Shown here piece by piece: positions 55,330 to 62,760 of a stretch of 64,000 nucleotides of DNA. A program made the translations under genes and the position numbers. Within the stretch, counting starts at the first letter, position 1. The number at the start of each line of letters is the position of its first letter. The DNA is from Gracilibacillus orientalis (GTDB lineage Bacteria > Bacillota > Bacilli > Bacillales > Amphibacillaceae). The notes under the pieces are model-generated. The model did not search any database. It was not told where the DNA came from and worked only from the letters and a program-made list of their open reading frames with translations. Location: assembly GCF_900114645.1 (NCBI RefSeq), contig NZ_FOTR01000002.1, positions 372,001 through 436,000 of the forward strand, read 5' to 3'.

Positions 55330-56322
55330 TTAATAGATTATCTTTTGATATTGTTTAGCAATTTCAACTGTTTGAGGGTGAAGACCACTAAATTGTTTCC
55401 TTATTTGATTAAATGGAAATGTTTGTATTTGATCATTGCTTACACCAACCATCACACCGAAATGATTATCGATAATGCATTGTGCCACTTTTGCACCTAT
55501 CTTCGCGGCAAACGATGCATCCTTAAATGAGGGTCTACCAGCTCTAATATAATAGCCTACTATTGATTTTCTTACTCTTATCCCGGTACCTTCTTTGATA
55601 GATGCAGCAATCTCAAAAGAAACGCCTTGATTTCCGGATTGATAATTGTTATCTTCGTAAGCAGATTCTGAGCAAATTATAATTAAAGATTTCTTTTGTT
55701 GTAATTTTTTCTTTATCATCATTGTTATCGCACTCTTTTTTGTAGAGTATTCTGGAACAATTGCTAGATCGCCAGCACCGGCGATAGCACTTTCTAATGC
55801 TAGATTTCCAGAATTACCTCCTAAAACTTCAACCATAAATATCCTTCCTGGCATATTGGCAGCCGTATCATGAAGTCCGTATAAAAGATCGATCAATTTA
55901 TTTAAAGCCGTATCGAAGCCTATGCTGTAATCGCTACCAATTATATCGTTATCTACTGTCATTGGTACGAATATGGTGTTAGTCCCTTCATCATGAAGTA
56001 ATTGTGCTGCTTTTTGTGAACCATTGCCACCACATACGATTAGGCAGTCAAAACCATCTGACTTCAGTTTTCTGTGCAATTTGTCCCTACCCACTTGCGT
56101 ATAAGGTAGATCGCTTCTACCTGTTTGAACATAGTGAATCCCATCAAGTACTTTATTTTCCCCGTACTGCGGTGTTAAATGAATTGGATCGTTTGTGAGA
56201 ATACCGTTGTATCCACCATGAAAACCATATAGATCAATATTATGATTGTTCGAAATCATGTCAATCGTGGAATTAATACCCGCTCCATCTCCACCACTTG
56301 TAATAAGAGCGACTTTTTTCAT
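55330..56322 (-). CDS. Atypical PfkA-family sugar-phosphate kinase
   Basis: A 330-residue phosphofructokinase-fold protein. The active-site TVDND (Asp124, Asp126), the TGR segment (Arg69) and the YIRAG Arg260 are kept. Two key positions differ from ATP-PFKs: the Mg-ATP motif GGDGS reads GGNGS (Asn100), and the fructose-6-phosphate Arg of EVMGR reads EVLGG (Gly169). This argues for a changed substrate or phosphoryl donor. It overlaps the IIA gene by four bases and is placed between PTS components, so it probably phosphorylates the imported sugar phosphate before the aldolase. GGGGATGG precedes the ATG. Confidence 0.85.
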   Translation of the reverse strand: MKKVALITSGGDGAGINSTIDMISNNHNIDLYGFHGGYNGILTNDPIHLTPQYGENKVLDGIHYVQTGRSDLPYTQVGRDKLHRKLKSDGFDCLIVCGGNGSQKAAQLLHDEGTNTIFVPMTVDNDIIGSDYSIGFDTALNKLIDLLYGLHDTAANMPGRIFMVEVLGGNSGNLALESAIAGAGDLAIVPEYSTKKSAITMMIKKKLQQKKSLIIICSESAYEDNNYQSGNQGVSFEIAASIKEGTGIRVRKSIVGYYIRAGRPSFKDASFAAKIGAKVAQCIIDNHFGVMVGVSNDQIQTFPFNQIRKQFSGLHPQTVEIAKQYQKIIY

Positions 56323-56762
56323 GAAATACCATCCCCTATCAAATTATTTAAATCGGCTAATGAAGTCATAGTGGATATTTTATCTATTAAGCCGTTTTCC
56401 ACGATTTTCACAATCATTTTAATAATTTCTAAATGCTGCTCATTGTCTGTCGCTGAAAAGCTAATCATAATTTTGACTGGTGATGACGTATCTTTAAAAT
56501 ATACTGGCGTTTTTAACGTTACTAAACTCACCCCTACCTTTAATGCTCCGTTTTCTGGTCTGGTATGCGGGATTGCAATACCAGGATATATAACTATATA
56601 TGGTCCATATTTCTTTACATTGTTGATTACTTCTGTTGCATAATCATCTGTAACAAATCCATTTTTTCTTAACAAAGCAACACTTTTATATATTGCATCC
56701 TTCCAATCATTTACCTCAACATTAAATTGAACATTATCTTTGGTGAAATAAGTTTCTGTCAT
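56319..56762 (-). CDS. PTS IIA, mannitol/fructose/ascorbate type
   Basis: A 147-residue phosphocarrier. The active His is in GIAIPHTRPENG (about residue 66). It takes phosphate from HPr and gives it to the IIB protein. Its ATG overlaps the stop of the regulator gene (ATGA), with AAGGAG upstream, so it is translated with the regulator. Confidence 0.9.
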   Translation of the reverse strand: MTETYFTKDNVQFNVEVNDWKDAIYKSVALLRKNGFVTDDYATEVINNVKKYGPYIVIYPGIAIPHTRPENGALKVGVSLVTLKTPVYFKDTSSPVKIMISFSATDNEQHLEIIKMIVKIVENGLIDKISTMTSLADLNNLIGDGIS

Positions 56763-58717
56763 AAGCTTTTCTCCTTGTACTTACTTAAATTTCTTATAAA
56801 ATCATCATAGTCATAAGTGGATATTAATTTGGTGATTCCAAATTCTTCTATTAAGAAAAAGTAAAGTTGTTTAAATATAACTTCCCAAGTCTTTTGTTTA
56901 TCCTTAGGAACGCTTAATATGATGATTACCTGCACCTTCTCTCTATCCCAAATAATCGGTTTATTCAGAATACAAACAGCGATAGTTGTTTCTTGCATGT
57001 TATTGTCTAGTGGGTGTGGAATAGCTAGTAAATTACTGAGTTCTGTCGATGCCATTCTTTCTCTTTCGTATATCGATTGTTTTGTATACTGATCAATGTA
57101 CTGCTTCGAATGCATTAGGTTTGTGATGAAATGCAGGACTTCTTCTTTAGATGGCAGATCTATATTTTTGATAAATAGGTCACTTTTGAATATATTACTA
57201 AAATGTATTACATCTGTTTCATGCCTATCTTCCATGACTTTGCGCTTAATCAGTGATAAGTCATTATTACTTAAAATAGGATTAACTGTGAAGATTTTAT
57301 CGGATTCTATATCAATCGGAACGGTTGAGACCACTATATCTACCTGTTCAAGCAAGGACTCATTAAATTCTATTAAGCTTATCGTTTCTACCACACTTAC
57401 CTGATGGCCATAATAATTTAATATTTTTTCCCTGATTAATGAAGCGGTAGCAAGACCTGAACCACAAACTATCATAATTTTTTTGACATCCTGATTATTC
57501 AATCCTTTTTTCTCAAGAGCTACCCCGAAGTGGATAGCTAAAAATCCTATTTCGTTTTCATCAATGTGTAAATTAGTAAGCTCATAGATTTTGTTACTTG
57601 CAATAGCAGCAAGCTGAAATGCCAGCGGATAATTATTCTTGATGCTGTTAAGCACTTCATTTCTAATATTCATTTGATATTCAATTCTTTTTAAAGCAAC
57701 ACTAAGGTGAATGATTAATCCATCAACCAACTTCCGATCACCACTGAAATTAATCGATGTTTTCTCTTTAATTTCATGGAGTACCTTATCTAACATGTCT
57801 TCCATTTTTTTGTATTCTTTAAAATCGATATCTTTTCTATATAACCTGCTACTTGCAAGAAGATGCTGTGTGATATAAAAAATCTCAGGTTCGATATTAA
57901 TTTTTAATTTCGTATTTATTTCTTGAATAATTTCATTGGCAACCTTGTATTCTTTTGTAGCTTTTAAAGTTTCCGTGATGTTCACTTGATAATCTAATAG
58001 TCTATTGTTTAGGTAACGCCTGATAGTTATTTCGATATGGATAATTAAGTTTTCAAGAGCGACATCTGTTAATTTCAAATGGTTACTTAACAATACTTGC
58101 AAAGTAATATCTTTTAATCGCTTAATTTCGTTATCAGGAAATAGATCATTATATACACCAATACTTTGATGATTGAATAAATGTTGGGAAATACAAAACC
58201 TTATTTTATCTTCATTTCCCTTCACTTTAATCCCATTAAATCTATCTGTTATTAGCTCTAATCCATATTTTGAGATTTTCGTTTTGACTAATGAAATATA
58301 GCTTTTTAAAGCGGAAAGACTAATAAACAATTCTTCAGCTAATTCTTCTTGATAAACACTCGTGTTTGTAAGGCAATTCATTAATATTTTTCTAATAATT
58401 TGTTCTTCTAAATCATCCCCTTCTGACCTGTGAATGTTTATAGTTGAATTGTTCTGGATTATGGTGATGTAATCTGAATATAACTTTTGAAAAGCATCAT
58501 CCTCTCTAATTTCAAGTTCATACCCTTTTCCTTTGTGTGACACAATCTCCGCACCATGTTTCGACATGGTTTCATTCAATTTTTTAATATCATTTCTGAT
58601 TGTTCTTGTTGTAACCTCTAACAGCAAGGAAAGACTTTTACCCGTCTGAACCCCCTTACTGTTACGTAACAAATGAAGAATTTCTACCTCTCTTTTATTT
58701 AGTAGCTTCATTTTCAT
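56759..58717 (-). CDS. MtlR/BglG-type PRD transcriptional regulator
   Basis: A 652-residue activator or antiterminator. It has an N-terminal winged helix (about 1-65, LLLEVTTRTIRNDIKKLNETM), a second helical domain, two PRDs (about 190-400, with His residues in LIIHIEITIRRY and AIHFGVALE), a IIB-like domain (IVCGSGLATASLI) and a C-terminal IIA-like domain (AIPHPLDNN). The phosphorylation state of these domains signals flux through the PTS. As first gene of the operon it should turn on its own transcript when substrate arrives. AAAGGGG precedes the ATG. Confidence 0.92.
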   Translation of the reverse strand: MKMKLLNKREVEILHLLRNSKGVQTGKSLSLLLEVTTRTIRNDIKKLNETMSKHGAEIVSHKGKGYELEIREDDAFQKLYSDYITIIQNNSTINIHRSEGDDLEEQIIRKILMNCLTNTSVYQEELAEELFISLSALKSYISLVKTKISKYGLELITDRFNGIKVKGNEDKIRFCISQHLFNHQSIGVYNDLFPDNEIKRLKDITLQVLLSNHLKLTDVALENLIIHIEITIRRYLNNRLLDYQVNITETLKATKEYKVANEIIQEINTKLKINIEPEIFYITQHLLASSRLYRKDIDFKEYKKMEDMLDKVLHEIKEKTSINFSGDRKLVDGLIIHLSVALKRIEYQMNIRNEVLNSIKNNYPLAFQLAAIASNKIYELTNLHIDENEIGFLAIHFGVALEKKGLNNQDVKKIMIVCGSGLATASLIREKILNYYGHQVSVVETISLIEFNESLLEQVDIVVSTVPIDIESDKIFTVNPILSNNDLSLIKRKVMEDRHETDVIHFSNIFKSDLFIKNIDLPSKEEVLHFITNLMHSKQYIDQYTKQSIYERERMASTELSNLLAIPHPLDNNMQETTIAVCILNKPIIWDREKVQVIIILSVPKDKQKTWEVIFKQLYFFLIEEFGITKLISTYDYDDFIRNLSKYKEKSL

Positions 58718-58743
58718 TTGCCCCTTTCTGCTTTCAGTATAAG

Positions 58744-58757
58744 TAAGTGCTTACATT
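58744..58757 (-). promoter_or_regulatory. Weak cre-like site before the PTS operon
   Basis: TGTAAGCACTTACT (58757-58744) matches a cre at 12 of 14 positions; its central CG is CA. It is about 27 bases upstream of the regulator start. Confidence 0.35.
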
Positions 58758-59066
58758 TTATTAAGTTATACTTTTTCCTCTTTAGCGGAAAACTTCCTAT
58801 ATAATATTATACGCTATTCAAGTATCGTTTTTTAACCACGCAAAAAGGAGCATTTCCCAAACGAGAATGCCCTAGCCCTATGTTTACGACCAATGATTTA
58901 GAAAATCCACTAACTGTAACCGAATCCAACCTTTAGTAGAGCTTGCTGTTAATCCTTCTATGATGAGTTCTTGCAAGTATACGAATTCCAGACAACAAGA
59001 ACCACAATAGCAACTGATGTAGCATTAAACGAATAACGATGGAATGAGACCACGCATTTGTATGTT
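58758..59066. other. Intergenic region, possible degraded coding sequence
   Basis: No open gene. About 25 bases at 58908-58933 match, with two differences, part of the acuI-like gene near 59970. A short hairpin (AGCATT/AATGC) lies at 58858. Nothing more is supported. Confidence 0.35.
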
Positions 59067-59106
59067 AAGGGTCAGTTTAGCACGACTTGCTAAAACTGAC
59101 CCTTTA
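59067..59106 (-). terminator. Hairpin after the spore-protein gene
   Basis: AAGGGTCAGTTTAGCA and TGCTAAAACTGACCCTT form a long stem just after the stop at 59108. Its U tract on the minus strand is short. Confidence 0.7.
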
Positions 59107-59107
59107 T

Positions 59108-59374
59108 TTAATTAGAATCGTTACGATTTTGATGAAGCTGTTGTTGCCCCATCTTGACTAATTCCTGGACCATATTACCGCCTATATTCCCACCTATTTT
59201 TCCAGCATCTTTAGCTTTAATATTCCCATTATACCCTTGTTCAAGTGATACATGCTGTTCTGCTGCTACTTCGTATTTTGCTTTTTGAGGATCATTTGTA
59301 TTAGTGATTTTTGCTTTTAATTTATCCAATCCTTCTCTAGCTTCTGGAACAAGTATTTTATTCTTATTTGCCAT
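59108..59374 (-). CDS. Alpha/beta-type small acid-soluble spore protein
   Basis: An 88-residue DNA-binding spore protein. The KYEVAAEQ segment resembles the GPR cleavage site, and GKIGGNIGGNMVQELVKMGQQQL matches the second conserved half. The first half (KILVPEAREGLDKLKAKI) is separated from the cleavage site by about ten extra residues, making it a little longer than usual. It protects spore DNA. The ATG at 59374 gives the family start MANKNK; ribosome binding (AAAAGGA) is distant. Confidence 0.82.
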   Translation of the reverse strand: MANKNKILVPEAREGLDKLKAKITNTNDPQKAKYEVAAEQHVSLEQGYNGNIKAKDAGKIGGNIGGNMVQELVKMGQQQLHQNRNDSN

Positions 59375-59685
59375 TTTATTTACGTCCTTTTCTTGGAATG
59401 TTTTCACCATCATGATTTGTTCATTCATCATTTTTAATAATACTATTCACTTAATCCTGAACATCATACATTCTTAAAACTAATTTCATTGGTTTTACGT
59501 TACTCTTTGCACACCTCCTCTTATTATTATGTTTTACGTTCAACTAGAATTTATAAGCAATAATTGGCTGAAACGAATAAACGACTTGATGAAATGAATC
59601 ACCAAGTCGAACTACAACCATTTGATTGAAAAACATGTTATAGACAAAGGCCCACTCTAATAGGGAAATTTATGATTACATGACT

Positions 59686-59713
59686 AAAGGATACCAATCA
59701 TCCGGTAGCCTTT
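59686..59713 (-). terminator. Terminator of the acuI-like gene
   Basis: AAAGG-TACC and GGTA-CCTTT arms form an interrupted stem four bases from the stop at 59717, with a short U run. Confidence 0.55.
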
Positions 59714-59716
59714 CCA

Positions 59717-60712
59717 TTATACTAATTTAACGAGCATTCTCCCTCTCACTTGCCCTTTCAATAACGTAGGAAGAACCTCAGGAAGCTGTTCCAAACTAAC
59801 CTCTTGCGAAACAAACTCCTCCAAATTAGCCGGTTTAATATCTGTTGCTAAACGCTCCCATGTTTTCACCCTTGTTTTCATCGGACAATACACCGAATCA
59901 ATTCCAAGCAAATTAACACCTCTCAAGATGAATGGAAAAACAGTAGATGGCAAGTTTGTTCCCGCTGTTAATCCACTAACTGCAACCGAACCTCCGTATT
60001 GAATTTGGCTTAAGACAGAGGCAAGAGGTTCACCACCTACTGGATCCACAGCAGCTGCCCACTTTTGTTTCCCTATTACTCTGATTTTTCCATCATATAC
60101 CTCATCACGAGAAATAATGGTATCGGCTCCAAGCCCTCGCAAATAATCATGCTCAGATTCTTTACCTGTACTTGCTTCCACCTGATAACCGAGAGAAGCA
60201 AGGATGGATACAGCAAAACTACCTACACCACCAGTTGCACCTGTGATTAGCACCTTTCCATTTTCAGGAGACAGATTATTTTCTTCTAGACGTTGAACGG
60301 ATAATGCTGCAGTAAAGCCAGCTGTTCCGATAATCATTGCTTCTTTTAGTGAAAGTCCTTTTGGAAGTGGAACAAGCCACTCGGCCTTAATACGTGCAAG
60401 CTCACTGTATCCTCCAAAACGGGAAACACCGATCTCATAGCTAGTCGCAATGACCTCGTCTCCCTCCTTAAAGCTTGGATCATCAGATGAAACAACAACA
60501 CCCGCTAGATCTATTCCAGGTACAAACGGATACTCTTGGACAATATTGCCATTCGGAATAGCAGCGAGACTATCTTTATAGTTTATCCCGGAATAGTGGA
60601 CACGAATTAACACTTCTCCTTCTGGTAAATCTTGAATGGTTAGTTCCTTAACTCCAACAGAAAATTCTTCGTTTTGTTTATTTACTACTAGTGCATTAAA
60701 TTTATCTGACAT
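59717..60712 (-). CDS. YhdH/AcuI-family quinone oxidoreductase (acrylyl-CoA reductase type)
   Basis: A 331-residue Zn-free medium-chain dehydrogenase. The GroES-like part (1-120, YSGINYKDSLA, PGIDLAGVV) and the NADPH motif (TGATGGVGSFAV, about 152-163) match the YhdH/AcuI group, which reduces acrylyl-CoA and similar enoyl compounds. The ATG at 60712 has AAGGAGG upstream; the frame to 60784 has none. It is transcribed alone. Confidence 0.87.
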   Translation of the reverse strand: MSDKFNALVVNKQNEEFSVGVKELTIQDLPEGEVLIRVHYSGINYKDSLAAIPNGNIVQEYPFVPGIDLAGVVVSSDDPSFKEGDEVIATSYEIGVSRFGGYSELARIKAEWLVPLPKGLSLKEAMIIGTAGFTAALSVQRLEENNLSPENGKVLITGATGGVGSFAVSILASLGYQVEASTGKESEHDYLRGLGADTIISRDEVYDGKIRVIGKQKWAAAVDPVGGEPLASVLSQIQYGGSVAVSGLTAGTNLPSTVFPFILRGVNLLGIDSVYCPMKTRVKTWERLATDIKPANLEEFVSQEVSLEQLPEVLPTLLKGQVRGRMLVKLV

Positions 60713-60952
60713 TATTAGTCCTCCTTCATAATAAACGAACATCCATATTAACCAAAGCATATCATTCGTTGTTAATACCATCAATCATACGGTTCGTTAG
60801 TACTGCAGTCCATATAATATCTGCTTGTCACACTTTTGCACAATGGTCGATAGCCACAACTTCAACTTTATAAACCTCGAGATTACATTTTTAAGTTAAG
60901 TATTATTTAATTTTTATTAAATGATGTCGAATTTCAAAAAAATATGTTAAAG

Positions 60953-60958
60953 TATAAT
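60953..60958 (+). promoter_or_regulatory. -10 box of the ABC exporter operon
   Basis: TATAAT, 75 bases upstream of the permease start. No strong -35 hexamer is visible. Confidence 0.4.
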
Positions 60959-61027
60959 ATGATATAACAAATAAGGTAATATATGGATACTGGAGAACCG
61001 GAAGAATTTAGAGGGGGAGAATGTATT

Positions 61028-61726
61028 ATGGTACATATTTTATGGCGCGAATTTACTGATTCATTTAAAAGTATAAGATCGATTCTAATCATCTTATTTT
61101 TAACGTTCATTTCCTATCAATCTGCTAGTTTCTTTGAAAATAATCCAGGTTTAGTGGAGGAATTTTTTTCTACTGGAGGGGCAGAAAGTTCTATCTATAC
61201 TGCTGCCATTTCACTTATTGTTTTAATGTTTGGCTTTTTGTTTGTTTTCGCTATTTCACATGATATCATCAATAAAGAAATTGAAATGCGAACCATACGA
61301 TTACTCGTTACCAAGATCCCGCGTTGGCAAATTGTCATCGGAAAATTTATTGGAATATTGCTGTTTTGGGTTGTAACGATTTTAATTTCTTATGTTATCT
61401 TAACAGTTATTTCAGGTACTTGGCATTTCCTAGATTACCTACAAACTATACTATTTTTATTTTATGCGATCAGCTTTGTCCTCTTCATTTCAACGATTGT
61501 ACTGAAATCAAAGTTAACCATGTTCCTAGGAATTATACTAGGTATTTCGCTTCCTATTGTCGGACTAGTTAGCGTTTTCTCTGATAAATGGTATATGATC
61601 CCATTTAAATATCTTTTGCCATATAATTATATGGAAAATGCATCGTTTAGTATGCTGATACTACTGATTATTGGAATTGCCTATCTATTAATAAGTGTCG
61701 TAATAATGAGACGGAGGGATTTGTAA
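61028..61726 (+). CDS. ABC exporter permease (ABC-2 type)
   Basis: A 232-residue membrane subunit with six helices, of the ABC-2 type used for antibiotic, bacteriocin or lipid export. The cytoplasmic EMRTIRLLVTKIPRWQIVIGK segment is typical. It is followed at once by the ATPase gene. The ATG at 61028 has GGGGGAG upstream; a frame from 60983 is not supported. Its substrate is unknown. Confidence 0.8.
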   Translation: MVHILWREFTDSFKSIRSILIILFLTFISYQSASFFENNPGLVEEFFSTGGAESSIYTAAISLIVLMFGFLFVFAISHDIINKEIEMRTIRLLVTKIPRWQIVIGKFIGILLFWVVTILISYVILTVISGTWHFLDYLQTILFLFYAISFVLFISTIVLKSKLTMFLGIILGISLPIVGLVSVFSDKWYMIPFKYLLPYNYMENASFSMLILLIIGIAYLLISVVIMRRRDL

Positions 61727-62644
61727 ATGAAGAACATTATTAACGTAGCACAACTGGCAAAACGTTTCGGTACAACAGATGTCTTAAATGGGATAGATTT
61801 AACAATTCAAGAGGGTGAAGTATTTGGCTTTATCGGACATAACGGAGCTGGTAAATCAACTTTTATCAATATGTTAACAGGCATTATCAATAAAAGTAGC
61901 GGGTCATTTGAGATAATAGGAACTTCTGATCAGCAGCTTGATGACGTAAAGGCTAAAATTGGCGTAATGCCGGATATTTCGAACTTATATGATCACATGA
62001 AGGGTATTCAATTCTTAAGATATATGGGTAAACTGGCTGGTGATACACGTACCAAACAGGATTATATAGCATTGATGAAAGACATTGGTCTAGAAGGTGC
62101 CGAAAAGAAAAAGATAAAAGCCTATTCATTTGGTATGAAAAAGAAAATTAGTATTGCACAAGCGTTATTAGGTAATCCAAGTTTAATTATCCTTGATGAA
62201 CCAACATCAGGATTAGACCCTGAGTCAGCGATTAACATTAGAAAATTAATTGTTGATTTACAACAACAAGGTAAAACGATTCTATTAACATCTCACAATT
62301 TAGACGAAATTGATAAAATCAGTGATCGTGTTGGTATTCTAAGTGACGGGAAAGTTAAAAAACTTGGTACACCTGATGAGTTAAAAAATAATACATCAAG
62401 TGAATTAAGTGTAGCGATACGAACAAATCCTACGTTAACATCGCAAAAATTAGCTGAGTTATCAGCAAATTGGGATTTCAATGTTCAATTTGTTACAACG
62501 AAAAAGAAATATGTTGTTGTCAATGTTCCTCATGATAATGATATTGCAAAATTATCAAAAGAATTAATTCATTCTGGTTTTCAATTATTTGAATTAAGAA
62601 TGGAACAACAGTCATTAGAAGATGTTTTTATTAATAGTAAATAG
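61727..62644 (+). CDS. ABC exporter ATPase (CcmA/BcrA type)
   Basis: A 305-residue ATPase with Walker A (GHNGAGKST), signature YSFGMKKKISIAQ (a C-loop lacking the standard LSGGQ, as in this subfamily), Walker B (SLIILDEPTSGLDP) and H-loop (LLTSHNLDE). A C-terminal domain of about 90 residues follows. It directly abuts the permease stop, GGAGGG lying inside it. It drives export by the permease. Confidence 0.9.
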   Translation: MKNIINVAQLAKRFGTTDVLNGIDLTIQEGEVFGFIGHNGAGKSTFINMLTGIINKSSGSFEIIGTSDQQLDDVKAKIGVMPDISNLYDHMKGIQFLRYMGKLAGDTRTKQDYIALMKDIGLEGAEKKKIKAYSFGMKKKISIAQALLGNPSLIILDEPTSGLDPESAINIRKLIVDLQQQGKTILLTSHNLDEIDKISDRVGILSDGKVKKLGTPDELKNNTSSELSVAIRTNPTLTSQKLAELSANWDFNVQFVTTKKKYVVVNVPHDNDIAKLSKELIHSGFQLFELRMEQQSLEDVFINSK

Positions 62645-62654
62645 TAATAAGGAG

Positions 62655-62686
62655 TGCCAGATACCGGGTTCAAACCGGCACTGGCA
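62655..62686 (+). terminator. Hairpin after the ABC exporter operon
   Basis: TGCCAG / CTGGCA with inner CCGG / CCGG pairs. No U tract follows, so termination is uncertain. Confidence 0.5.
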
Positions 62687-62710
62687 ATCCTTACTGAATA
62701 TATTTGAGAC

Positions 62711-62742
62711 AAAAAAAGACTTATCCAAGAATCGAATAAGCC
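62711..62742 (-). terminator. Terminator of the FIMAH-domain protein gene
   Basis: On the minus strand GGCTTAT and ATAAGTC pair around an 11-base loop (one mismatch), followed by seven T (62717-62711). Confidence 0.65.
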
Positions 62743-62760
62743 CTTACAATAGTAATAACA

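Noticed and set aside
62655-62686. Sequence like a tRNA T-arm (GGTTCAAACC) after the ABC exporter
   Set aside because: No acceptor or anticodon arm could be built around it; a plain hairpin explains it.
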